A DNA stretch of 5,026 nucleotides from Chloroflexota bacterium. Lineage in GTDB: Bacteria; Chloroflexota; Dehalococcoidia; SHYB01. The translations under genes were made by a program, and so were the position numbers. The stretch spans positions 1 through 5,026 of the forward strand of contig JACQEE010000208.1 of the NCBI GenBank assembly GCA_016200725.1, written 5' to 3'. Below the pieces are notes generated by a model that ran no database searches, was not told the origin of the DNA, and was given only the letters and a program-made list of their open reading frames with translations. Below are positions 1 through 5,026 of this stretch, piece by piece; position 1 is the stretch's first letter, and each line of letters begins with the position of its first letter.

Positions 1-402
1 CAGCGTCTCTGTCTTGCGAATCCCCGGCACCTTCGCCAGGAAGCCTTCCAGGAAGAACCGCAGTTCCTCGAGGTTCCGTACCAGCGCCCAGACCAGCAGG
101 TCGTACCGGCCCGTCGACACACCCAGGAAGCCTACCTCCGGCCGATCGTTGAGCGCCGCCGCCACCTGGTCCAACTGGTCCGGCTGCACGTCGATGCCGA
201 TGAAAGCCGAGGTGTTCAGCCCGAACTTCGTTGGGTTGGGCACTGCCTGGATGGCCAGGAAGCCGTCTTCCACCATCATCTTGATCCGCCGCCGGATCGT
301 CGCCTCGCTGACGCCGATGACCCGTGCAATGGCCGCGTTCGACTGACGCGCATCATCCTGCAGTAGTTGGATAATCTTCCGGTCCGTCTCGTCGATCTTC
401 AT
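1..402 (-). CDS. Lrp/AsnC-family transcriptional regulator (C-terminus cut by window edge)
   Basis: The reverse strand is open from an ATG at 402 to the left edge, giving 134 residues starting MKIDETDRKIIQLLQDDARQ. Lrp/AsnC proteins are usually about 150-165 residues, so only the last part is missing. Residues about 3-50 match the family's winged helix-turn-helix: the 'DETDRKIIQLLQDDAR' opening helix, then 'NAAIARVIGVSEATIRRRI' as the HTH with its recognition helix (about 31-41), and the 'MMVEDGFL' wing entry. Residues about 64-134 match the RAM/AsnC ligand-binding and oligomerisation domain, with the characteristic 'GFLGVSTGRYDLLVWALVRN' segment (91-110). Family members bind DNA as dimers to octamers and respond to amino acids or other small metabolites; the ligand here cannot be read from sequence. 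The start is supported by an AGGAGA ribosome binding site 6 nt upstream. The gene lies downstream of the Lon-like gene on the same strand (213-bp gap) but has its own promoter overlapped by an inverted repeat, which suggests autoregulation. Confidence 0.94.
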   Translation of the reverse strand, partial: MKIDETDRKIIQLLQDDARQSNAAIARVIGVSEATIRRRIKMMVEDGFLAIQAVPNPTKFGLNTSAFIGIDVQPDQLDQVAAALNDRPEVGFLGVSTGRYDLLVWALVRNLEELRFFLEGFLAKVPGIRKTETL

Positions 403-408
403 CTGGGA

Positions 409-414
409 TCTCCT
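409..414 (-). promoter_or_regulatory. Ribosome binding site of the Lrp/AsnC-family gene
   Basis: Reading on the minus strand, AGGAGA lies 6 nt before the ATG at 402. This supports the chosen start codon. No other in-frame ATG with comparable spacing is seen upstream. Confidence 0.8.
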
Positions 415-417
415 GCC

Positions 418-461
418 CGCCTTGCGTTGTCTCGCTGGCAAAAAAGGGCCAGGCAAAGGCG
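418..461 (-). other. Possible stem-loop in the 5' leader of the Lrp/AsnC-family mRNA
   Basis: The predicted leader between the promoter and the ribosome binding site contains two nested inverted repeats. The outer pair is CGCCTT/AAGGCG (456-461 with 418-423). The inner pair is CTGGC/GCCAG (448-452 with 435-439), enclosing an 8-nt loop with six T residues on the minus strand. The outer stem ends 3 nt upstream of the ribosome binding site, so folding could influence translation. The stems are short, no riboswitch class is recognised, and chance pairing in GC-rich DNA is possible. Confidence 0.3.
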
Positions 462-467
462 AAAGAC

Positions 468-503
468 TGACGAAAATCTTACCGTCGGGGTCGGTTTTCG
501 TCA
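468..503. promoter_or_regulatory. Inverted repeat, probable operator for the Lrp/AsnC-family regulator
   Basis: The plus strand has TGACGAAAA at 468-476 and TTTTCGTCA at 495-503, a perfect 9-bp inverted repeat with 18 bp between the arms. The arm centres are 27 bp apart. The right arm overlaps the -35 hexamer of the minus-strand promoter, and the left arm extends from the -10 hexamer to about the transcription start. Lrp/AsnC proteins commonly bind dyad sites next to or overlapping their own promoters, so an autorepressor site is the natural reading; that assignment is inference. A further CGTCA at 509-513 lies 10 bp from the right-arm CGTCA (499-503), one helical turn away, and could be an extra half-site. 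The long A/T-poor spacer makes a transcription terminator unlikely. Confidence 0.65.
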
Positions 504-504
504 A
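476..504 (-). promoter_or_regulatory. Predicted sigma-70-type promoter of the Lrp/AsnC-family gene
   Basis: On the minus strand the -35 is TTGACG (504-499, 5 of 6 match to TTGACA) and the -10 is TAAGAT (481-476, 4 of 6 match to TATAAT), separated by exactly 17 bp. The transcription start would fall near 469, leaving a leader of about 65 nt before the ATG at 402. The promoter is overlapped by the 468-503 inverted repeat. The match is good for a GC-rich genome, but the promoter is predicted from sequence only. Confidence 0.6.
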
Positions 505-516
505 TATGCGTCATAC

Positions 517-527
517 TCACGCCGTGA
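517..527. promoter_or_regulatory. Short dyad TCACG-C-CGTGA upstream of the Lrp/AsnC-family promoter
   Basis: An 11-bp palindrome, TCACGCCGTGA, lies 13 bp upstream of the minus-strand -35 hexamer. With a 1-nt centre it is not a hairpin but could be a binding site for a dimeric regulator, or an upstream activator site. A dyad this short can arise by chance. Confidence 0.25.
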
Positions 528-615
528 AAACGCGACGGTTTCGCAGAAGAGTTACCGGCAAGAAGCATGATTCCGCAAAAAGTCGGCGGCGATTAGGGGA
601 ACTCGGGGCCCTGCC

Positions 616-3084
616 CTACGCCTCCTCATCCCTAGCCGGCTGGCCATCCGCGCTCTGCCCGCCGGTCTTCGCCGCCAGACGCTGCGCCTTGGCAAACTCC
701 CGCAGCCGAGACATAGCCTTCGCGTTGATCGAATCCTCGGGGTACTTGCCATCGGCGCCGCGCCGCCCAAACTCCACTCCCGTGAGAATCTCAAGGCCCT
801 CGGCGATGCTGCCCACTGAGTAGATGTGGAAGCGTCCCGCCGCGACCGCCTGCACTACGTCCTCGCGCAGCATGAGGTTCTGGACATTCTGCTTGGGGAT
901 CATCACTCCTTGGTCGCCCGTTAGCCCGATCGCGCGACACACGTCGTAGTACCCCTCGATCTTCTGGTTGACGCCGCCGATCGCCTGCACCTCACCCTTC
1001 TGGTTCACGGAGCCTGTCACAGCGATGTTCTGCTTGATCGGCACGTCCGAAAGGCTCGAGAGGATCGCGTAGATCTCCGTGGACGACGCGCTGTCGCCAT
1101 CGATGCCTTCGTAGGACTGCTCGAACGCGATGCTCGCGGTGACGGACAGCGGCTGCTCCTGCGCGTATGTCGACCCGAGGAAGCCGCTCAGGATGAGCAC
1201 GCCCTTATCGTGCGTCCGTCCACTCATCTTCGCCTCTCGCTCGATGTTGATTACGCCGCCGCGGCCGAGGAATGTCCGCGCAGTGATGCGGCTCGGGCGC
1301 CCGAACGCGAAGTCGCCAACGTCGTATACCGCGAGCCCGTTGACCTGCCCTGCGACGGCGCCGCTCACATCCACCATGAACGTTCCATCGGCGATCAATT
1401 CCGTGATGCGCTCGGCGATGAGGTTCGAGCGGAACACCTTCTGCTCGAGCGCCTTCTCCACATGACGCGCCGCCACCACCGTGGCCCCGTCTTTGCGCGC
1501 GCAGAAGTCTGCCTCGATGAGCAGGTCACGCACGTACCCGAACCGGGTGGACAGCTTGCGCTGGTCATCAACCGTCCGGGCGGCGTATTCAATGACTTTC
1601 GCGACCGCGGGTGGATCAAAATGCAAGAGGTTGTTGTCATCGCACGAGCGGCATATGTAGTTGGCGTAGGCATTCAGATGCTCCGGCGTCCGCGTAATCT
1701 GGTAGTCGAAGTCGGCCTTGACCTTGAATGTCTGCCAGAAGTCCTCGTCGTACGCTGCCAGTAGGTTGTAGATCGTCGTGTCGCCGGTCGCGACGACTTT
1801 GATGTCCAGCGGCATCGGCTCCGGCCGCAGCGTTTGCGGCGCGACCAGGCCCATCACCTCCGTTGGGTCCTCGGGACGCGCGCGCTGGTCCTTGATGGCT
1901 CGTTTCAGCGCCTCCCACGAAAGCGGATTCATGAGGACCTGCCGCATCGGCACCACGAGGTAGCCTCCATTCGCGCGGTGTACCGCTCCCGCCTTCAGCA
2001 TCGTGTGGTCGGTGACGTAGGCCCCCATCACGAAGCGCCGGTCGATCTTGCCGAAGAGGTTGCTGAACGTCGGGTTGTTCTCCAGCACGATCGGCGGGCC
2101 GCCGCTGTGCGAGTTGTCCACGAACACGTTCACCACGAACGGCTGGATCATCTGCCGTTCCCGAAGAAGACGCACCCCGTCCGCATTATCTTGGCCCGGC
2201 TCCTCCTGCAGAGGCCTGAAGATCGCGATGTGCTCCACCGCGAAGGTGTGCAACTCTTTCAGGAACTCAGTGATATCCGCTTGCTCCGCAAAGGCCTTCG
2301 CCGCGTTGTCGAACGGCCCTTTCGTCGCGAACTCGGCGACGCGTTTGTCCAGTTCGACGAGCGCCAGCCTCGCTTGGAGGTCCATCGCCCGCGCCTGTTC
2401 AAGCATCGTCTCCACGCGCTTCAGCACCGCCTCCCGCCGCTGTTCGACCTGCTCGCGGGTCCGCTCCGGCAGCGCCTGGAACTCTTCTTGCGTCGCCGCC
2501 CGCCCGTCCTTCATCGGCGCCACGACCACACCCATCGGCGAGAACTGCACGATCAGTCCTAGCTTGCGCGCCTCTTGGTCCAACTGCTGAAACAGCAGCC
2601 GCTGCGCCTCCTGGTTCCGCTCCCCGATCGCCTTGCGCTGGTTGCCGTACTCTTCGCCGGAGAAGGCCTGCGCCACCGATTGCCGCAGGTGCTCGTAGAG
2701 CGCCTCCAGCCCCTGCTTGAACTGCCTCCCAAGTCCGGCAGGCAGGCCGATGATCTTCGGCCTGTCCGGGTCGGCAAAGTTGAAGATGTAGCACCAGTCT
2801 TTCGGCTTCGGCGCATCGCCGCGCTCCTGCTTCTGCCGCACGACCTCTTCGAGATGCGCCTTGATAATCGTCGACCGACCGGTCCCCGGCATGCCCGCAA
2901 CATAGATGTTGTAACCAGGCTGGTTCACGCCCAGCCCGAACTCGATCGCGCTGATCGCGCGTTCCTGACCAATGAACTCCCGCACCGTCGAGCGCAACTC
3001 GTCGGTACACTTGAAATCGAACTGCTTCGGGTCACAGCGCCACCGCAGCGATGCCACCGGCACCTCGAACGCGCGCAAGTCCAT
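616..3084 (-). CDS. Lon-like ATP-dependent protease (LonB/LonH-type, AAA module plus Ser-Lys protease domain)
   Basis: This 822-residue protein matches the cytoplasmic Lon-like protease family that includes E. coli YcbZ (LonH). No signal peptide or membrane segment is seen, unlike archaeal LonB. The N-terminus has 'FIGQERAISAIEFGLGVNQPGYNIYVAGMPGTGRST', with the P-loop at 64-71 (GMPGTGRS; Arg70 in place of Lys). Residues about 140-250 are charged and helical, a family-specific insertion that may form a coiled coil. The family signature 'AGAVHRANGGYLVV' (365-378) follows; Pro379 stands where an acidic Walker B residue would be expected. Next come 'MPLDIKVVATGD' (424-435) and 'FKVKADFD' (453-460). 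The protease domain (about 555-770) has the catalytic Ser665 in GDSAS (663-667), Thr690 and the catalytic Lys708 in GGVNQKIEG. Such enzymes degrade folded or damaged proteins. The ATG is preceded by AAGGAGGG with 5-nt spacing. The length is normal for the family and the TAG stop is intact. No convincing terminator follows it. Confidence 0.94.
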   Translation of the reverse strand: MDLRAFEVPVASLRWRCDPKQFDFKCTDELRSTVREFIGQERAISAIEFGLGVNQPGYNIYVAGMPGTGRSTIIKAHLEEVVRQKQERGDAPKPKDWCYIFNFADPDRPKIIGLPAGLGRQFKQGLEALYEHLRQSVAQAFSGEEYGNQRKAIGERNQEAQRLLFQQLDQEARKLGLIVQFSPMGVVVAPMKDGRAATQEEFQALPERTREQVEQRREAVLKRVETMLEQARAMDLQARLALVELDKRVAEFATKGPFDNAAKAFAEQADITEFLKELHTFAVEHIAIFRPLQEEPGQDNADGVRLLRERQMIQPFVVNVFVDNSHSGGPPIVLENNPTFSNLFGKIDRRFVMGAYVTDHTMLKAGAVHRANGGYLVVPMRQVLMNPLSWEALKRAIKDQRARPEDPTEVMGLVAPQTLRPEPMPLDIKVVATGDTTIYNLLAAYDEDFWQTFKVKADFDYQITRTPEHLNAYANYICRSCDDNNLLHFDPPAVAKVIEYAARTVDDQRKLSTRFGYVRDLLIEADFCARKDGATVVAARHVEKALEQKVFRSNLIAERITELIADGTFMVDVSGAVAGQVNGLAVYDVGDFAFGRPSRITARTFLGRGGVINIEREAKMSGRTHDKGVLILSGFLGSTYAQEQPLSVTASIAFEQSYEGIDGDSASSTEIYAILSSLSDVPIKQNIAVTGSVNQKGEVQAIGGVNQKIEGYYDVCRAIGLTGDQGVMIPKQNVQNLMLREDVVQAVAAGRFHIYSVGSIAEGLEILTGVEFGRRGADGKYPEDSINAKAMSRLREFAKAQRLAAKTGGQSADGQPARDEEA

Positions 3085-3089
3085 CGACG

Positions 3090-3097
3090 CCCTCCTT
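3090..3097 (-). promoter_or_regulatory. Strong ribosome binding site of the Lon-like protease gene
   Basis: AAGGAGGG on the minus strand lies 5 nt before the ATG at 3084. It is nearly a perfect anti-Shine-Dalgarno match and fixes the start codon. Confidence 0.88.
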
Positions 3098-3116
3098 GGG
3101 CCACTCCGGTCTGTTC

Positions 3117-3146
3117 ATCATAGGTACGCGACTCTGCCTTCGGCAA
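3117..3146 (-). promoter_or_regulatory. Candidate promoter of the Lon-like protease gene
   Basis: On the minus strand TATGAT (3122-3117, 5 of 6 match to TATAAT) follows TTGCCG (3146-3141, 4 of 6 match to TTGACA) with an 18-bp spacer. The start would be near 3110, giving a leader of about 25 nt that holds the strong ribosome binding site. The -10 is convincing and the -35 weak. No heat-shock sigma-32-type or CIRCE element was recognised here. Confidence 0.45.
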
Positions 3147-3150
3147 GGCA
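3135..3150. repeat. Perfect 6-bp inverted repeat in the divergent promoter region
   Basis: TGCCTT (3135-3140), a CGGC loop (3141-3144) and AAGGCA (3145-3150) form a 6-bp inverted repeat. It overlaps the proposed -35 of the Lon-like gene, so it could be a regulator site. It has no T-tract and is therefore not a terminator. It may be chance. Confidence 0.35.
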
Positions 3151-3176
3151 AGCGTCTCGTGCATCCGTTGCGCGCC

Positions 3177-3206
3177 TTGTCACCGCGCGCGACCCTGTGC
3201 CAAAAT
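3177..3206 (+). promoter_or_regulatory. Candidate promoter of the tandem CoA-transferase gene
   Basis: TTGTCA (3177-3182, 5 of 6 match to TTGACA) and CAAAAT (3201-3206, 4 of 6 match to TATAAT) are 18 bp apart. The start would be near 3213, giving a leader of under 30 nt with a GGAGG ribosome binding site. It points away from the Lon-like gene promoter, so the 156-bp gap is a divergent promoter region. The -10 is weak. Confidence 0.4.
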
Positions 3207-3230
3207 GCAGCCGAACTGCTGATTCGTCCT

Positions 3231-3235
3231 GGAGG
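3231..3235 (+). promoter_or_regulatory. Ribosome binding site of the tandem CoA-transferase gene
   Basis: GGAGG lies 5 nt before the ATG at 3241. This supports that start over internal ATG codons such as those at codons 17 and 24. Confidence 0.85.
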
Positions 3236-3240
3236 CTTCC

Positions 3241-5026
3241 ATGGCCCAAATCTGCGAGGGACTCACCGTCCTGGACCTCTCCCGGGGCATGGCTGGCGGC
3301 CTCGCCACCATGGTCCTCGCCGACGCCGGCGCCGAGGTCATCAAGATCGAGCCCCCGCGCGGCGATTGGTCCCGCCACCATCCCGCCTGGATCATGTGGA
3401 ACCGTGGGAAGAAGAGCGTCGTCCTCGACCTCAAGACCGCCAAGGGCAAGGAAGACCTTCACAACCTTGCAAAGACCGCGGATGTCGCCGTCCTCTCGCC
3501 GATGCCCGGCGATGACTCCCGCATGGGCGCATCCTACGACACGCTGCGCAAGATCAACCCCGCGCTCGTGCACTGCTCGATCACCGGCTTCGGCCCGCTG
3601 AAGAGCCTCGCGCACCTGAAGGGCTACGACGCCATCGTCAATGCCAAAGCCGGGCGCACTCAAGCCTTCAACAAGGTGATCGAGAAGGACGGCCCGCGTT
3701 ACGCCGCCGTCATGTGCGGCACCTTCGGCGCGGCGATGTACGCGATCACCGGCATCATGGCCGGGCTCTATGTCCGCGAGCAGACCGGCAAGGGGCAGAA
3801 GGTCGAGACCAGCATCCTGCAAGCTCTCTTCGCCTACGACTGGGACTGGCTCCGCTATCAGTTGTCGCTCCGGTCGAGCCCGCCCAAGGAGTTCCAGCGC
3901 GGTTCGCCGACGCCCCAGTACTTTGTCGCGCAGACAAAGGATGGCAAGTGGCTGCAGATGGCGAACTCCATGTCGCATCTCTTCGTCAACTACCTAGCGG
4001 GCGTCAACCTGACCGAGCTCCTCGAAGAACCGCGCTACCAAGGGCTGCCTAACATCCAGGCTGGCCCCGACATGGAAGCGTTGTATGAGAAACTGCACGT
4101 CCGCATGAAGGAGAAGACGGCCGAGGAGTGGATGGACATCTTCGTCCACGAAGTCGACGCCGCCTGCGAGCCCTTCCGCCAGACGCAGGAGGCCTTCGAC
4201 CACCCGCAGATCGTTGACAACAAAAACTTCTCCATCGTCAAAGACCCGAGCGTGGGCACGACCAAGCAACTCGGCCCCCTCGTGAAGTGCAGCGCGACGC
4301 CACTCGCCCCGCAGGGCCCAGCCCCATCGCTTGGCCAGCACACGCGCGAGGTGCTCGCTTCCGTGAAGGCTCGCAAGGCGAAGGTCTTCAAGAACGGCCG
4401 ACCGATGCCCATATACCCGCTCGAAGGCGTCACTGTCGTCGAGTTCGCCACCTGGTTCGCCGCTCCCTTCGGCAACGCCATACTCGCCGATCTCGGCGCC
4501 AACATCGTCAAATTCGAGTCGCTCGACGGCGACTCCTTCCGCCGCTGGGCCGCGACCTCGACAAAGCCGATGCAGGGCAAGCGCAGCATCGCCGTCGACC
4601 TCAAGCATCCGGACGGCCAGAAGATCGCCCACGACTGGATCAAGCGGGCGAACCTGCTGATGCACAACTTCCGGCCAGGCGTCACGCCGCGCCTCGGCAT
4701 CGACTACGACACTTGCCACAAACTCAACCCCAGCCTCGTCTATCTCTACGCGGGTTCCTACGGGGCCACGGGACCCTACGCCCATCGTCCAGCGATGCAC
4801 CCCATCCCAGGCGCGGTCTGCGGCGGCGCGCTCTATCAGGCCGGTCGCGAGATGCCGCCGCCCGCGAACACGAAATTGTCTTACAAGGAGTTCCGCACGG
4901 TCTCCAGCCAATTGTTCCAGGCCAACGAAGGCAACCCGGACGTCTCCTCCGCGCTCGGCGTCGGCACCGCGCTGCTGATGGGCCTCTACCATCAGAAGCG
5001 CACCGGGCATGGGCAGTACATGGAGA
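3241..5026 (+). CDS. Tandem-domain family III (CaiB/BaiF) CoA-transferase (C-terminus cut by window edge)
   Basis: The frame is open from the ATG to the window end (595 full codons). Family III enzymes move CoA between carboxylic acids through an aspartyl-CoA intermediate; typical single-domain members are about 400 residues. This protein holds two copies. Domain 1 (about 5-370) opens with 'LTVLDLSRGMAGGLATMVLADAGAEVIKIEPP', followed by 'NRGKKSVVLDLK', 'GFGPLKSLAHLKGYDAIVNAKAG' and 'GLYVREQTGKGQ'. Domain 2 (about 394 onward) repeats the pattern with 'VTVVEFATWFAAPFGNAILADLGANIVKFE', 'GKRSIAVDLK', 'NFRPGV' (476-481) and 'GLYHQKRTGHGQ'. Asp567 in 'GNPDVSSALG' aligns with the catalytic Asp, while domain 1 has Thr161 there. 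Such a fusion is expected to mimic the interlocked family dimer in one chain with one working site. DMSP-handling DddD has a similar two-domain layout, but substrate cannot be inferred, so no symbol is given. The gene is transcribed divergently from the Lon-like gene. Confidence 0.94.
   Translation, partial: MAQICEGLTVLDLSRGMAGGLATMVLADAGAEVIKIEPPRGDWSRHHPAWIMWNRGKKSVVLDLKTAKGKEDLHNLAKTADVAVLSPMPGDDSRMGASYDTLRKINPALVHCSITGFGPLKSLAHLKGYDAIVNAKAGRTQAFNKVIEKDGPRYAAVMCGTFGAAMYAITGIMAGLYVREQTGKGQKVETSILQALFAYDWDWLRYQLSLRSSPPKEFQRGSPTPQYFVAQTKDGKWLQMANSMSHLFVNYLAGVNLTELLEEPRYQGLPNIQAGPDMEALYEKLHVRMKEKTAEEWMDIFVHEVDAACEPFRQTQEAFDHPQIVDNKNFSIVKDPSVGTTKQLGPLVKCSATPLAPQGPAPSLGQHTREVLASVKARKAKVFKNGRPMPIYPLEGVTVVEFATWFAAPFGNAILADLGANIVKFESLDGDSFRRWAATSTKPMQGKRSIAVDLKHPDGQKIAHDWIKRANLLMHNFRPGVTPRLGIDYDTCHKLNPSLVYLYAGSYGATGPYAHRPAMHPIPGAVCGGALYQAGREMPPPANTKLSYKEFRTVSSQLFQANEGNPDVSSALGVGTALLMGLYHQKRTGHGQYME

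Noticed and set aside
571..616. Possible transcription terminator after the Lon-like gene
   Set aside because: A GGGC/GCCC inverted repeat (606-616) overlaps the stop codon but has no T-tract, and the T-run on the minus strand (near 576) is not preceded by a stem. No terminator can be supported.
367..823. Small plus-strand open frames across the region between the Lrp/AsnC and Lon-like genes
   Set aside because: They overlap the N-terminus of one gene or the C-terminus of the other, have no family resemblance, and cross the promoter and operator elements.
1834..2562. Plus-strand open frames opposite the Lon-like gene (largest 242 residues)
   Set aside because: Their His/Arg/Leu-rich composition is typical of antisense shadows, and the minus-strand Lon-like protein is unambiguous throughout.
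3118..3978. Long minus-strand open frame of 286 residues opposite the CoA-transferase gene
   Set aside because: It lies wholly antisense to a clearly recognisable CoA-transferase frame plus its upstream region, its translation shows no known domain, and long antisense frames are common in GC-rich DNA.
3994..5010. Minus-strand open frame of 338 residues opposite the second CoA-transferase domain
   Set aside because: It is rich in Val, Glu, Arg and Gly as expected from the complement of GC-biased codons, has no recognisable motifs, and overlaps completely a well-supported gene.
4861..5026. Frameshift or domain break at the end of the CoA-transferase gene
   Set aside because: The frame stays open with intact family motifs (Asp567, TGHGQ) to the last base; the gene is simply cut by the window edge.

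Overview
This window comes from the chromosome of a GC-rich bacterium (roughly 60% GC by eye). It contains three protein-coding genes, and two of them run off the window ends. I cannot assign the organism firmly. CaiB/BaiF CoA-transferases, a Lon-like AAA protease of the LonB/LonH type and an Lrp/AsnC regulator fit many environmental bacteria with acyl-CoA-based catabolism, for example Chloroflexota/Dehalococcoidia, Acidobacteriota or Pseudomonadota. I see no RNA genes, mobile elements, CRISPR arrays or phage genes.

Layout. Positions 402 to 1 (minus strand) hold an Lrp/AsnC-family transcription regulator, complete at its N-terminus and cut by the left window edge. Its upstream region (403-615) carries a good sigma-70-like promoter (TTGACG, 17 bp, TAAGAT). 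A perfect 9-bp inverted repeat (TGACGAAAA/TTTTCGTCA) spans from the -35 to about +1, which looks like an autoregulatory operator. Positions 3084 to 616 (minus strand) hold an 822-residue Lon-like protease with an N-terminal AAA module and a C-terminal Ser-Lys protease domain (S665/K708). Positions 3085-3240 form a short divergent promoter region with strong ribosome binding sites on both sides. From 3241 to the right edge (plus strand) runs a tandem-domain family III (CaiB/BaiF) CoA-transferase. It is at least 595 residues long and cut by the window end.

How they may work together. The CoA-transferase probably moves CoA between carboxylic acids in a catabolic pathway. The Lrp/AsnC protein is a candidate sensor of an amino acid or related metabolite and probably controls at least its own gene. 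The Lon-like protease is a housekeeping or quality-control type enzyme. No direct functional link among the three can be shown from the sequence.

The most interesting points are these. (1) The two CoA-transferase domains have complementary active-site decay: the first has Thr161 where the catalytic Asp is expected, while the second keeps Asp567 at the identical spacing from its TGxGQ motif. (2) The Lon-like protein has altered nucleotide-binding motifs (Arg for Lys in Walker A, Pro where a Walker B acid would be expected) beside an intact protease dyad. (3) The operator and promoter architecture in front of the Lrp/AsnC gene is unusually clear. I found no evidence for a wholly new system.
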